Shown: positions 16,673-24,208 of the stretch, in pieces | How positions within the stretch are numbered: the first letter of the stretch is position 1 | Layout of the letters: each line of letters begins with the position of its first letter | Source of the DNA: Rhizobium sp. NFR07 | GTDB lineage: Bacteria; Pseudomonadota; Alphaproteobacteria; Rhizobiales; Rhizobiaceae | DNA: 64,000 bases | Reading direction: 5' to 3' | Assembly: GCF_900111905.1 (NCBI RefSeq) | Contig: NZ_FOKM01000004.1 | Location: 124,001 to 188,000 of the forward strand | Program-made: the position numbers and the translations under genes | The notes under the pieces: model-generated | Seen by the model: only the letters and a program-made list of their open reading frames with translations | Databases searched by the model: none | Told to the model about the DNA's origin: nothing

Positions 16673-17366
16673 GATTTCCGATCTCCGCGCCGGTTACGGC
16701 GGCACCGAAGTGCTGCGGGGCTTGAGCCTCTCCGTCAACCAGGGCGAAGTCGTCGCCGTGCTCGGTTCCAACGGCGTCGGCAAGACGACGCTGAACAAGG
16801 TGCTGTCGGGTGTCATGCCGGCGCGCAGCGGCTCGATAAAGTTCAACGGCGAGGATATTTTCGGCGCCAGTGCCAAACGTGTCGTCGAGGCAGGGCTGAT
16901 CCATGTGCCGGAGGGCCGCAAGATCTTCCCGAATCTCACCATTCTGGAAAACCTGGAACTCGGCGGCTATTGCCGGCCGCGTTCGGTGCGCAAGGCCAAT
17001 ATCGAGAAGGTCTTTGCGATCTTCCCGCGGCTGAAGGAGCGGACCAGCCAATATGCCGGCACGATGTCAGGCGGTGAGCAGCAGATGCTGGCGATCGGCC
17101 GCGGGCTGATGGGCGAGCCAAAACTTCTCATCCTCGACGAACCGTCGCTCGGCCTGTCGCCATTGCTGGTGGAAGAGATGTTCTCGCTGATCAAGCGGCT
17201 GTCCGATGACGGCCTGCCGATCATGCTGGTGGAGCAGAACGTGGTGCAGTCGCTGGAGCTCGCGAGCCGGGCCTACATCCTCGAAAACGGCGCCGTGGCG
17301 CTTTCCGGAGACGCAGAAAAGCTGCGGGCCGATCCCGAACTCAAGCGGGCCTATCTCGGCCTGTAG
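16665..17366 (+). CDS. livF: ABC transporter ATP-binding protein (LivF-like)
   Basis: The second ATPase, 233 residues. It opens with MLEISDLRAGYGGTEVLRGL; Walker A is GSNGVGKTT, the signature is MSGGEQQMLAIGRGLM, and Walker B is LLILDEPSLGL. The start at 16665 lies inside the end of livG; a longer frame from 16626 adds 13 residues that do not fit the family. It completes a five-gene importer that is followed after 52 bases by the lyase gene. Confidence 0.93.
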   Translation: MLEISDLRAGYGGTEVLRGLSLSVNQGEVVAVLGSNGVGKTTLNKVLSGVMPARSGSIKFNGEDIFGASAKRVVEAGLIHVPEGRKIFPNLTILENLELGGYCRPRSVRKANIEKVFAIFPRLKERTSQYAGTMSGGEQQMLAIGRGLMGEPKLLILDEPSLGLSPLLVEEMFSLIKRLSDDGLPIMLVEQNVVQSLELASRAYILENGAVALSGDAEKLRADPELKRAYLGL

Positions 17367-17418
17367 CAGCAACAAGAACGCGGCGGACAAGCCGGAAACA
17401 CGACAAGGAAGAAACCAC

Positions 17419-18312
17419 ATGACCCTGAGCCAAGTTCTCAAGAGCGGGGGCAATGTCGTCGCTCCCGGCGTCTTCGACGCCTTGACTGCGTCGATCGCCG
17501 AATCCGCGGGCTTCAAGGCTCTCTACCTGAGCGGCGCGGCGATCGCTTATACCCATCTCGGCCGGCCGGATATCGGGCTGGTTTCGATGGCGGAAGTCGC
17601 GGACCGGATCGCGATGATCGCGGACCGGGTGTCGACGCCTATCATCGTCGATGCCGATACCGGCTACGGCAATGCACTCAACGTCCAACGGACGGTGCGG
17701 CTGTTCGAAAAGATGGGCGCGCAAGCGATCCAGCTGGAAGACCAGACGACGCCGAAGCGTTGCGGCCACCTGAACGACAAGTCGGTGATTTCGGCCGGCG
17801 AGATGGTCGGCAAGATCCGCGCCGCGGTCGATGCGCGCAGAAGCGAGGATACGCTGATCATCGCACGCACCGACGCGCTGCAGATGGAAGGCATCGAGCG
17901 GGCGATGGAACGCGCCAATCTCTATGCCGAAGCCGGTGCCGATATCCTGTTTGTCGAGGCGCCGAAATCCGGCGACCAGCTCGGTTCGATCGCTGGCGCG
18001 CTGAAGGGCGTGAAACCGCTTGTCGCCAACATGGTCGAAGGCGGCACGACGCCGATCCACAATGCCGCCGAACTCGGCGAACTGGGCTTCCAGATCGTCA
18101 TCTTTCCGGGCGGCGTGGTGCGGGCGATGGCCCGCACCGCGACCGAATATTACCAGTCGCTCGCCGAGAACGGCTCGAACGCCCCGTTTGCCGGCCGGAT
18201 GTTCGATTTCAACGGGTTGAACGCGTTGATTGGCACGCCGCAGATGCTGGAACTCGGCGCCACCTATGAAGACAAGAACGACACGAAGGACAGAGATGAG
18301 GATGCGGCATGA
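17419..18312 (+). CDS. Isocitrate lyase / PEP mutase family protein
   Basis: A TIM-barrel lyase of 297 residues. The Mg-binding segment is IIVDADTGYGN (76-85). The catalytic loop PKRCGHL keeps the active-site cysteine (Cys115), which marks carbon-carbon lyases such as methylisocitrate or 2,3-dimethylmalate lyase and argues against PEP mutase. The product would be pyruvate (or glyoxylate) plus a dicarboxylic or short acid. It sits between the importer and hyuBA, and its stop overlaps the hyuB start (ATGA), so it works in the same pathway, most likely as the step feeding central metabolism. The exact substrate is unknown. Confidence 0.9.
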   Translation: MTLSQVLKSGGNVVAPGVFDALTASIAESAGFKALYLSGAAIAYTHLGRPDIGLVSMAEVADRIAMIADRVSTPIIVDADTGYGNALNVQRTVRLFEKMGAQAIQLEDQTTPKRCGHLNDKSVISAGEMVGKIRAAVDARRSEDTLIIARTDALQMEGIERAMERANLYAEAGADILFVEAPKSGDQLGSIAGALKGVKPLVANMVEGGTTPIHNAAELGELGFQIVIFPGGVVRAMARTATEYYQSLAENGSNAPFAGRMFDFNGLNALIGTPQMLELGATYEDKNDTKDRDEDAA

Positions 18313-20042
18313 GTTCGCTTGATCCTGTAACGCTTGCCATCCTCAAGGGACGGCTGGAACAGATTGCCGACGAGATGGACGCGACGCTCTATCGCTCCGC
18401 CTTCAACCCGACGATCGCGGAAGCCAAGGACGCCTGCCACGGTATCTACCATGCCGAGACCGGCGATACGCTGGTGCAGGGCACGTCGGGCCTGCCGATC
18501 TTCGTCGGCGCCATGGCATTTGCCGTGCGCGCGGTCATCGCCAAGGTGGCGCGGGACGGCGGGCTGAAGGAGAAGGACACCTTCATCTTCAACGACCCCT
18601 ATGAAGGCGGAACACACCTGAACGACTTCCGCCTCGTGCGGCCGATTTTTCGTGACGGCAAGCTCTTTTGCTGGATGGCGTCGGTCGGCCACTGGCTGGA
18701 TATCGGCGGCAATGTCGCCGGCAGCTATAATCCCAAGGCGGTCGAAAGCTTTCAGGAAGGCGTGCGCATTCCGGTCGTCAAGCTCATCTCCGAAGGGCAG
18801 ATGAACAACGACATCATCGAGATCATCTCGGCCAATTCGCGCGTGCCGATGTCCAACTGGGGCGACCTCAACGGTCAGCTCAATGCGCTCGATCTCGGCG
18901 AAAAGCGGCTTGGCGCGTTGCTTGAGGAATATGGCGCGCAGACGATCGAAGCGTCCTTCGAAGCCTTCTCCAACCGTGCCGAAGCGCTGATGCGCTCTGC
19001 GATTTCTTCGATGCCGGACGGGACCTACAGTTTCGAGGACGTGCTCGACAATGACGGCATCACCGACGAGATGCTGACGGTCGCGCTCGACCTGACGATT
19101 TCCGGCGACACGATGGAGCTCGATTTTTCCCGCTCTACCCAGGCCGCGCAGGGGCCGATCAACATCTCGCGCTCGACAACGATCGCAGCCTGCTATGTGG
19201 CGCTGAAGCACATCTTCACCGAAGTCCCGGCCAATGCCGGCTGCCTGCGACCGATCTCGTTCAACATCGTCGACAACTCGCTGCTCGGTGCCAATGCGCC
19301 GAAGCCGGTTGCCGGCTACACCGAAACGATCCTTCGCCTGATCGGCGTCGTGCTCGGCGCGATCGCGCAGGCCGATCCGGATCGTGCGACGGCGGCACCC
19401 TTCGGCACGATCAACGCGCTTTCCGTCGCCGGTCACCGGCAGAACGGTTCGCGCTGGGTGATGTTCTCCTTCTTCGGCGGCGGCCTCGGCGGCAATCCTG
19501 TCTCCGATGGCCTGAACCACGCCAACAACCCCATCTCGACGGCGACCATTCCGCCTGTCGAAATTCTGGAAGCGGCCTATCCTGTCATGTTCACACAGTG
19601 GGCGCTTCGGCCGGATTCTGCCGGTGCCGGCGTGCATCGCGGCGGCTTTGGTGCGGTCTATGAGCTGGAACTGCTGGGCGGCGGCGACGTGGCGCTGCTC
19701 GGCGAGCGCGGCAAGCAGGCGCCTTTCGGCGTGCTGGGCGGCGAACCCGCGGCGCTCAACCGCTTCTTCTGGCAGACCGAGGATGGCGAGAAGTCGCCGC
19801 CGATGGCCTCCAAGATCACCGATCTCCGACTCCCGGCCGGCAAGCGCATCCGTCTCGAAACACCCGGCGGCGGCGGATGGGGCGATCCCCACCGGCGCGA
19901 CCCGGAAAAGGTGCTGCACGACGTCAAGCTCGGTCTCGTGAGTGTAGCCCAGGCAAAGGCGCTCTACGGTGTGGTGATCGGAACGGATGGTGAAATCGAC
20001 ATGCAGGCCACCGGCAACCTGCGGAATGGAGTGGCAGCGTGA
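18309..20042 (+). CDS. hyuB: Hydantoinase B / oxoprolinase family protein
   Basis: HyuB subunit, 577 residues, full length. It opens with DPVTLAILKGRLEQIADEMD, carries the probable metal-site segment IFNDPYEGGTHLNDFRLVRP and the HWLDIGGNVAGS motif. It ends with the family tail TPGGGGWGDPHRRDPEKVL followed by a short coiled segment. With HyuA it forms an ATP-dependent cyclic amide hydrolase; known members open N-methylhydantoin, 5-oxoproline or caprolactam, and relatives carboxylate ketones. Overlaps on both sides (with the lyase gene and with hyuA) show one translationally coupled operon. Confidence 0.94.
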   Translation: MSSLDPVTLAILKGRLEQIADEMDATLYRSAFNPTIAEAKDACHGIYHAETGDTLVQGTSGLPIFVGAMAFAVRAVIAKVARDGGLKEKDTFIFNDPYEGGTHLNDFRLVRPIFRDGKLFCWMASVGHWLDIGGNVAGSYNPKAVESFQEGVRIPVVKLISEGQMNNDIIEIISANSRVPMSNWGDLNGQLNALDLGEKRLGALLEEYGAQTIEASFEAFSNRAEALMRSAISSMPDGTYSFEDVLDNDGITDEMLTVALDLTISGDTMELDFSRSTQAAQGPINISRSTTIAACYVALKHIFTEVPANAGCLRPISFNIVDNSLLGANAPKPVAGYTETILRLIGVVLGAIAQADPDRATAAPFGTINALSVAGHRQNGSRWVMFSFFGGGLGGNPVSDGLNHANNPISTATIPPVEILEAAYPVMFTQWALRPDSAGAGVHRGGFGAVYELELLGGGDVALLGERGKQAPFGVLGGEPAALNRFFWQTEDGEKSPPMASKITDLRLPAGKRIRLETPGGGGWGDPHRRDPEKVLHDVKLGLVSVAQAKALYGVVIGTDGEIDMQATGNLRNGVAA

Positions 20043-22099
20043 GCAATCTGGGAACCATCGTCGGCGTCGATGTCGGCGGGACTTTCACCGATCTCTTCTA
20101 TTTCGACGAAGCTCAGGGCCGGTTCCGCACCAACAAGGTGCCGTCGAACCGCGGCGACGAGGCCGTCGGTTTTCTCGATGGCCTGAAGGGTTTCGGCGAG
20201 ATCGAGGGGCTGGATTCGATCGTCCATGGCACGACGGTCGGCACGAATGCGCTTCTGGAACGCAAGGGCGCCAAGGTCGGTCTGATCACCACCGAAGGCT
20301 TTCGCGATGTGCTGGAAATGCGCCGCCGCGACCGCCGCCATACCTGGGGCCTGTGGGGCGACTTCGTCCCGGTGGTCGAGCGCGATTTCCGCATGGAAGT
20401 GGCGGAGCGGACGCTGGCCGACGGCACGATGCGGGCGGAAGTCGATGTCGCGGCTGTGCGTGCGGCAGCCGAAAAGCTGAGAGCCATGGGCGCCGAGGCG
20501 CTGGCTATCGTCTTCGTCAACGCCTTCGCCAATCCGCAGAACGAGGAGAAGGCGGTCGCTGCCGCGCGCGCCGTCTGGCACAACGAGAACGTCGCCTGCT
20601 CGACGCAGATCCTGCCGGAAATCCGTGAGTTCGAACGCACCTCGACGACGGTGCTCAACGCCTATCTGCAGCCGGTCGTCGGCTCCTATCTCGGCAAGCT
20701 GGAAAAGGCGCTGGAAGGCGAGAATTTTGCGGGGCGCTTCCACATCGTCCAGTCGAATGGCGGGGTGATGTCCACCGAGACGGCGCGGCGTCTTCCGGCG
20801 CGCACCGCGCTGTCGGGTCCGGCGGCCGGCGTGATCGCGGCGGCGGCAATCGCCGAGGCTGCGGGTTTTCCGAATGTCATCACGGGTGATCTCGGCGGAA
20901 CATCCTTCGACGTGTCGCTGATCGCCGACGGCAAGGCGGCGCTGGCGGCGCAGACGACGATCGATTTCGGCCTCGTCATCCGCACGCCGATGATCGAGAT
21001 CACCACGATCGGCGCCGGCGGCGGCTCGATTGCTCATGTGGATGCCGGCGGCCTTCTGCAGGTCGGTCCGGAAAGTGCCGGCTCACGGCCGGGGCCAGTG
21101 TGCTACGGGCAGGGGAATACCCGCCCGACGCTGACCGACGCCAATGTCGTACTCGGCCGCATCAATGCCGACCGCCCGATCGGCGGCAAGCTTGCTCGTC
21201 TCGACGTGGAAGCAGCGAAAAAGGCGATCGAGGAGCATGTGGCAAAGCCGCTCGGCCTTGGCGTCATGGAGGCGGCGGAAGCGATCGTCAGGATCGCCGA
21301 TAGCCGCATGGCGGGCGCGATCCGGCTTATGTCGATCGAGCGGGGGCATGATCCTCAAAAATTCGCGGCCGTGCCCTTCGGTGGCGGTGGGGCGCTGCAT
21401 GTCTCGGCGCTGATCAAGGATGTGGGGCTCAAAGCCGCGCTCGTGCCGCGCTATCCGGGCGTCACCTCGGCGCTCGGCTGCGTCATCGCCGATATCCGCC
21501 ATGACCAGGTCCAGACGCTGAATATCTTTCTCGACGGGATCGATATCGAGGCGGTCGGTACAAGAATGGTCGAGGAGGCAGACAAGGCACGAGCCGTGGT
21601 TGAGGACGCGCGTCTCTCCATGGAGCGGATCGATACGCTCTTCGAACTCGACATGCACTATGTCGGCCAGACGCATACGGTGCGGGTGACGCTTCCGGCA
21701 CGCGTCGAGGGCGGAAAGTCGGATGTCTCGGCAGAGATGATCCGCAATGCTTTCGAGACGGCCTATCAGGCGTCGTTCAGCCGGCTTCTGCCCGGCGTGC
21801 CGGTGCGTATCGTCAACCTCAGAACCAGTGCCATCGGCATCCGCCCGAGTTTTGATCTGAAGGCACTGTCGGCCCCGACCGATACGACCGTTTCGTCGGC
21901 AACGACTGGGACGCGGCAGGTATGGTTTGATGGCGGCTGGCACGACACGACGATCTACGCCCGTCTGGAACTGCCGGAAGGCTGCGAGATTCAAGGGCCG
22001 GCGATCCTCGAGCAGCCGGATGCGACGACGGTGGTCTCGCCGGAGTTCAGGGCGCGCGTCGATCTCTATGGCAATGTCATCGTGGAGCGTAAGGCATGA
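20039..22099 (+). CDS. hyuA: Hydantoinase A / oxoprolinase family protein
   Basis: HyuA subunit, 686 residues, with GTG start overlapping the hyuB stop. The N-terminal actin-like ATPase half has VGVDVGGTFTDLFYFDEAQG and HGTTVGTNALLERKGAKVGL; the second half has LSGPAAGVIAAAAIAEAAGF and TGDLGGTSFDVSLIADGKAA. ATP is thought to phosphorylate the substrate carbonyl so that the ring can be opened. It is followed by the isochorismatase-fold gene with a four-base overlap. That order (HyuAB then an isochorismatase-superfamily amidase) recalls the N-methylhydantoin/N-carbamoylsarcosine route of creatinine breakdown, but see the next entry. Confidence 0.94.
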   Translation: MSNLGTIVGVDVGGTFTDLFYFDEAQGRFRTNKVPSNRGDEAVGFLDGLKGFGEIEGLDSIVHGTTVGTNALLERKGAKVGLITTEGFRDVLEMRRRDRRHTWGLWGDFVPVVERDFRMEVAERTLADGTMRAEVDVAAVRAAAEKLRAMGAEALAIVFVNAFANPQNEEKAVAAARAVWHNENVACSTQILPEIREFERTSTTVLNAYLQPVVGSYLGKLEKALEGENFAGRFHIVQSNGGVMSTETARRLPARTALSGPAAGVIAAAAIAEAAGFPNVITGDLGGTSFDVSLIADGKAALAAQTTIDFGLVIRTPMIEITTIGAGGGSIAHVDAGGLLQVGPESAGSRPGPVCYGQGNTRPTLTDANVVLGRINADRPIGGKLARLDVEAAKKAIEEHVAKPLGLGVMEAAEAIVRIADSRMAGAIRLMSIERGHDPQKFAAVPFGGGGALHVSALIKDVGLKAALVPRYPGVTSALGCVIADIRHDQVQTLNIFLDGIDIEAVGTRMVEEADKARAVVEDARLSMERIDTLFELDMHYVGQTHTVRVTLPARVEGGKSDVSAEMIRNAFETAYQASFSRLLPGVPVRIVNLRTSAIGIRPSFDLKALSAPTDTTVSSATTGTRQVWFDGGWHDTTIYARLELPEGCEIQGPAILEQPDATTVVSPEFRARVDLYGNVIVERKA

Positions 22100-22710
22100 G
22101 TGGGCATCCGATCCCGATCGAAAAGACCGGTCTCATCATCGTCGACCTGACCAACGACTTTCTGGCACCTGAAGGTGCCTATGGTCGGGCAAAGCAGGGC
22201 GCGCCGGAAATCGCAGCGCTGCCGGAGCGGATCAAGCCGCTGGTCGACGTGATGCGCAGACGAGGCGGCTATATCATCTCCGCCCAGTTCACACTGGTGC
22301 CGACCAAGGGTGGCGAGCCGATCATCTCGCCGCATCTGAAAGAGCTCCGGCCTTTCCTCGGCAAGGGTGATTTTGCGCCCGGCACCTGGGGCAACAGCCT
22401 GATCGACAGCCTGGCGCCGGCCGATCTTGTCGTGGAAAAGGTCGCCTATTCGTCCTTCTACATGACACGGCTCGAATGGGTCCTGCGCAAATGCGGCATC
22501 GAGAAGCTGCTGGTCGGCGGCATCGTCACCAATGGCGGTGTCTCATCGACCGTGCGGGATGCGCATGTCCGCGATTTCGAGACGATCACCCTTTCCGATG
22601 GTTCGGCGGCATTCTCGGTCGAGACCCATGAGACGGCGATTGCTGCACTGAAGCCCGTCAGCCGTATCGCCACGGTGGCTGAAATGATCGCCGAGTTCGA
22701 AGAGCAATGA
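22096..22710 (+). CDS. Isochorismatase-superfamily hydrolase lacking the catalytic cysteine
   Basis: An alpha/beta hydrolase-like protein of 204 residues. Asp17 (IIVDLTNDF) and Lys115 (VVEKVAYSSF) of the usual Asp-Lys-Cys triad are present. The cysteine position is glycine: the segment at 141-152 reads GGIVTNGGVSST where cysteine amidases have T-N-x-C-V. DNA codons at this place are clear (ggc ggt), so it is not a reading slip. Cysteine-dependent members (N-carbamoylsarcosine amidase, maleamate amidase, nicotinamidase) could not work this way; true isochorismatases such as EntB and PhzD also lack the cysteine. The protein may therefore hydrolyse a vinyl ether or enamine, or act by another mechanism. 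Confidence 0.88.
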   Translation: MSGHPIPIEKTGLIIVDLTNDFLAPEGAYGRAKQGAPEIAALPERIKPLVDVMRRRGGYIISAQFTLVPTKGGEPIISPHLKELRPFLGKGDFAPGTWGNSLIDSLAPADLVVEKVAYSSFYMTRLEWVLRKCGIEKLLVGGIVTNGGVSSTVRDAHVRDFETITLSDGSAAFSVETHETAIAALKPVSRIATVAEMIAEFEEQ

Positions 22711-24107
22711 GCCGGGTCGAATTCTCGGATCGGGAATTCGAACTGAGCGTGCCGCTCGTCATCATCGGCGGCGGCGCGGCGGGGCTGGTGGCTGCACTTT
22801 CGGCCAAGGCAGAAGGGATCGATCCGCTGGTGCTGGAGCGGGATGCCGTGCCGCGGGGCTCGACGGCACTGTCGGCCGGGCTGATCCCGGCGCCCGGTAC
22901 GCGCTGGCAAAGGGCGGCGGGCGTCATTGACACGCCGGAGACGTTTGCCGCAGACATCCTGCACAAGGCTGACGATGAACCGGATCCAAATCTCGTGCGC
23001 CTCGTTACGAAAACCATAGGCCCGACGCTGGAATGGCTGGCGGAAGCACATGGCCTGCCGTTTTCGCTGGTCGATAATTTCCGCTATCCCGGGCACTCGG
23101 AACTGAGGATGCACGGCTTACCGTCGCGCTCCGGCGAAGAGCTGATCGACCGACTACGCACCGCCTGTGAACAGGCCGGCATCGATATCCTCACCGACGC
23201 ACATGTGGATACACTGATCGCGAGCGCTGGTGGCGAGATCCGCGGCATCGTGGTGGAACGGCCTGACGGGAGTCGGGAAGAGATCGGTTGCGATGCGCTG
23301 ATCCTCGCCTGCAACGGTTATGGCGGCAATCCGGCATTGGTGGCCGAACACATCCCGTCCATGCGCGAGGCGACTTATTTCGGCCATCCTGGCAATCAGG
23401 GCGATGCGTTGATCTGGGGTGAGGCACTCGATGCCGCGACCCGCCATCTCGGCGGCCATCAGGGGCATGGATCTGTGGCGCATCCGGTCGGCATCCTGAT
23501 CAGCTGGGCGACGGTCATGGAAGGCGGTTTCCAGGTGAATGCAGAGGGCCGGCGCTTCTCCAACGAGGCCAAGGGCTATTCCGAACAGGCGGCCAACGTG
23601 CTCACGCAGCCAGACGGTATTGCCTGGACCGTGTTCGACGCACGGATTGCCGATATCGCCCGACAGTTCGAGGATTTTCGCCAGGCGGAGCAGGCAAAGG
23701 CGATCGTAGCGGCCGACACGATCGAGGAACTGGCGGCGAAAATGCAGGTCGATCCTGCGGCTCTGTCGTCCACGTTCAATGACGTCGAGGAAGGCAAGAG
23801 CCTTGGCCGAAGTGATCCTTTCGGGCGCAATTTCGCCAGCGTGCCTCGGCTTATCGCCCCCTATCGCGCGGTGAAGGTCACCGGAGCCCTGTTCCACACC
23901 CAGGGTGGGCTTGCGACCGACGGTCAGGCTCGCGTCGTCCGACAGGACGGTTCGGCGATCGAGAACCTGTTTGCCGCGGGCGGGGCAGCCTGTGGTGTTT
24001 CCGGCAGCGGCGCCAGCGGCTATCTCTCAGGCAACGGCTTGCTGACCGCCGTCGCACTTGGCCGTGTCTCTGGTCTCTCCGCTGCGAACATGCTTCACGG
24101 CGCGTGA
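22707..24107 (+). CDS. FAD-dependent oxidoreductase, fumarate reductase/succinate dehydrogenase flavoprotein family
   Basis: A soluble flavoprotein of 466 residues. The dinucleotide motif is VIIGGGAAGLVAALSAKAEG at 17-36 with the second FAD contact LERDAVPRGSTALSAG. The C-terminal FAD segment LFAAGGAACGVSGSGASGYL is typical of this family, which includes tricarballylate dehydrogenase, urocanate reductase and 3-ketosteroid 1-dehydrogenase. It would add or remove a carbon-carbon double bond next to an activating group. No heme or flavin N-terminal domain is present, so the electron partner is unknown. It ends the operon that began at 11913 and overlaps the preceding stop by four bases. Confidence 0.9.
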   Translation: MSRVEFSDREFELSVPLVIIGGGAAGLVAALSAKAEGIDPLVLERDAVPRGSTALSAGLIPAPGTRWQRAAGVIDTPETFAADILHKADDEPDPNLVRLVTKTIGPTLEWLAEAHGLPFSLVDNFRYPGHSELRMHGLPSRSGEELIDRLRTACEQAGIDILTDAHVDTLIASAGGEIRGIVVERPDGSREEIGCDALILACNGYGGNPALVAEHIPSMREATYFGHPGNQGDALIWGEALDAATRHLGGHQGHGSVAHPVGILISWATVMEGGFQVNAEGRRFSNEAKGYSEQAANVLTQPDGIAWTVFDARIADIARQFEDFRQAEQAKAIVAADTIEELAAKMQVDPAALSSTFNDVEEGKSLGRSDPFGRNFASVPRLIAPYRAVKVTGALFHTQGGLATDGQARVVRQDGSAIENLFAAGGAACGVSGSGASGYLSGNGLLTAVALGRVSGLSAANMLHGA

Positions 24108-24208
24108 CCGACCCATTGCCCAGCTGATCCATTTCGTCGGATTGCCTCAGCGATAACGGCGCGCGAAGCTTTGCCGCCGTGCCGATTTTGTCGAAGTGTC
24201 ACACGGGA

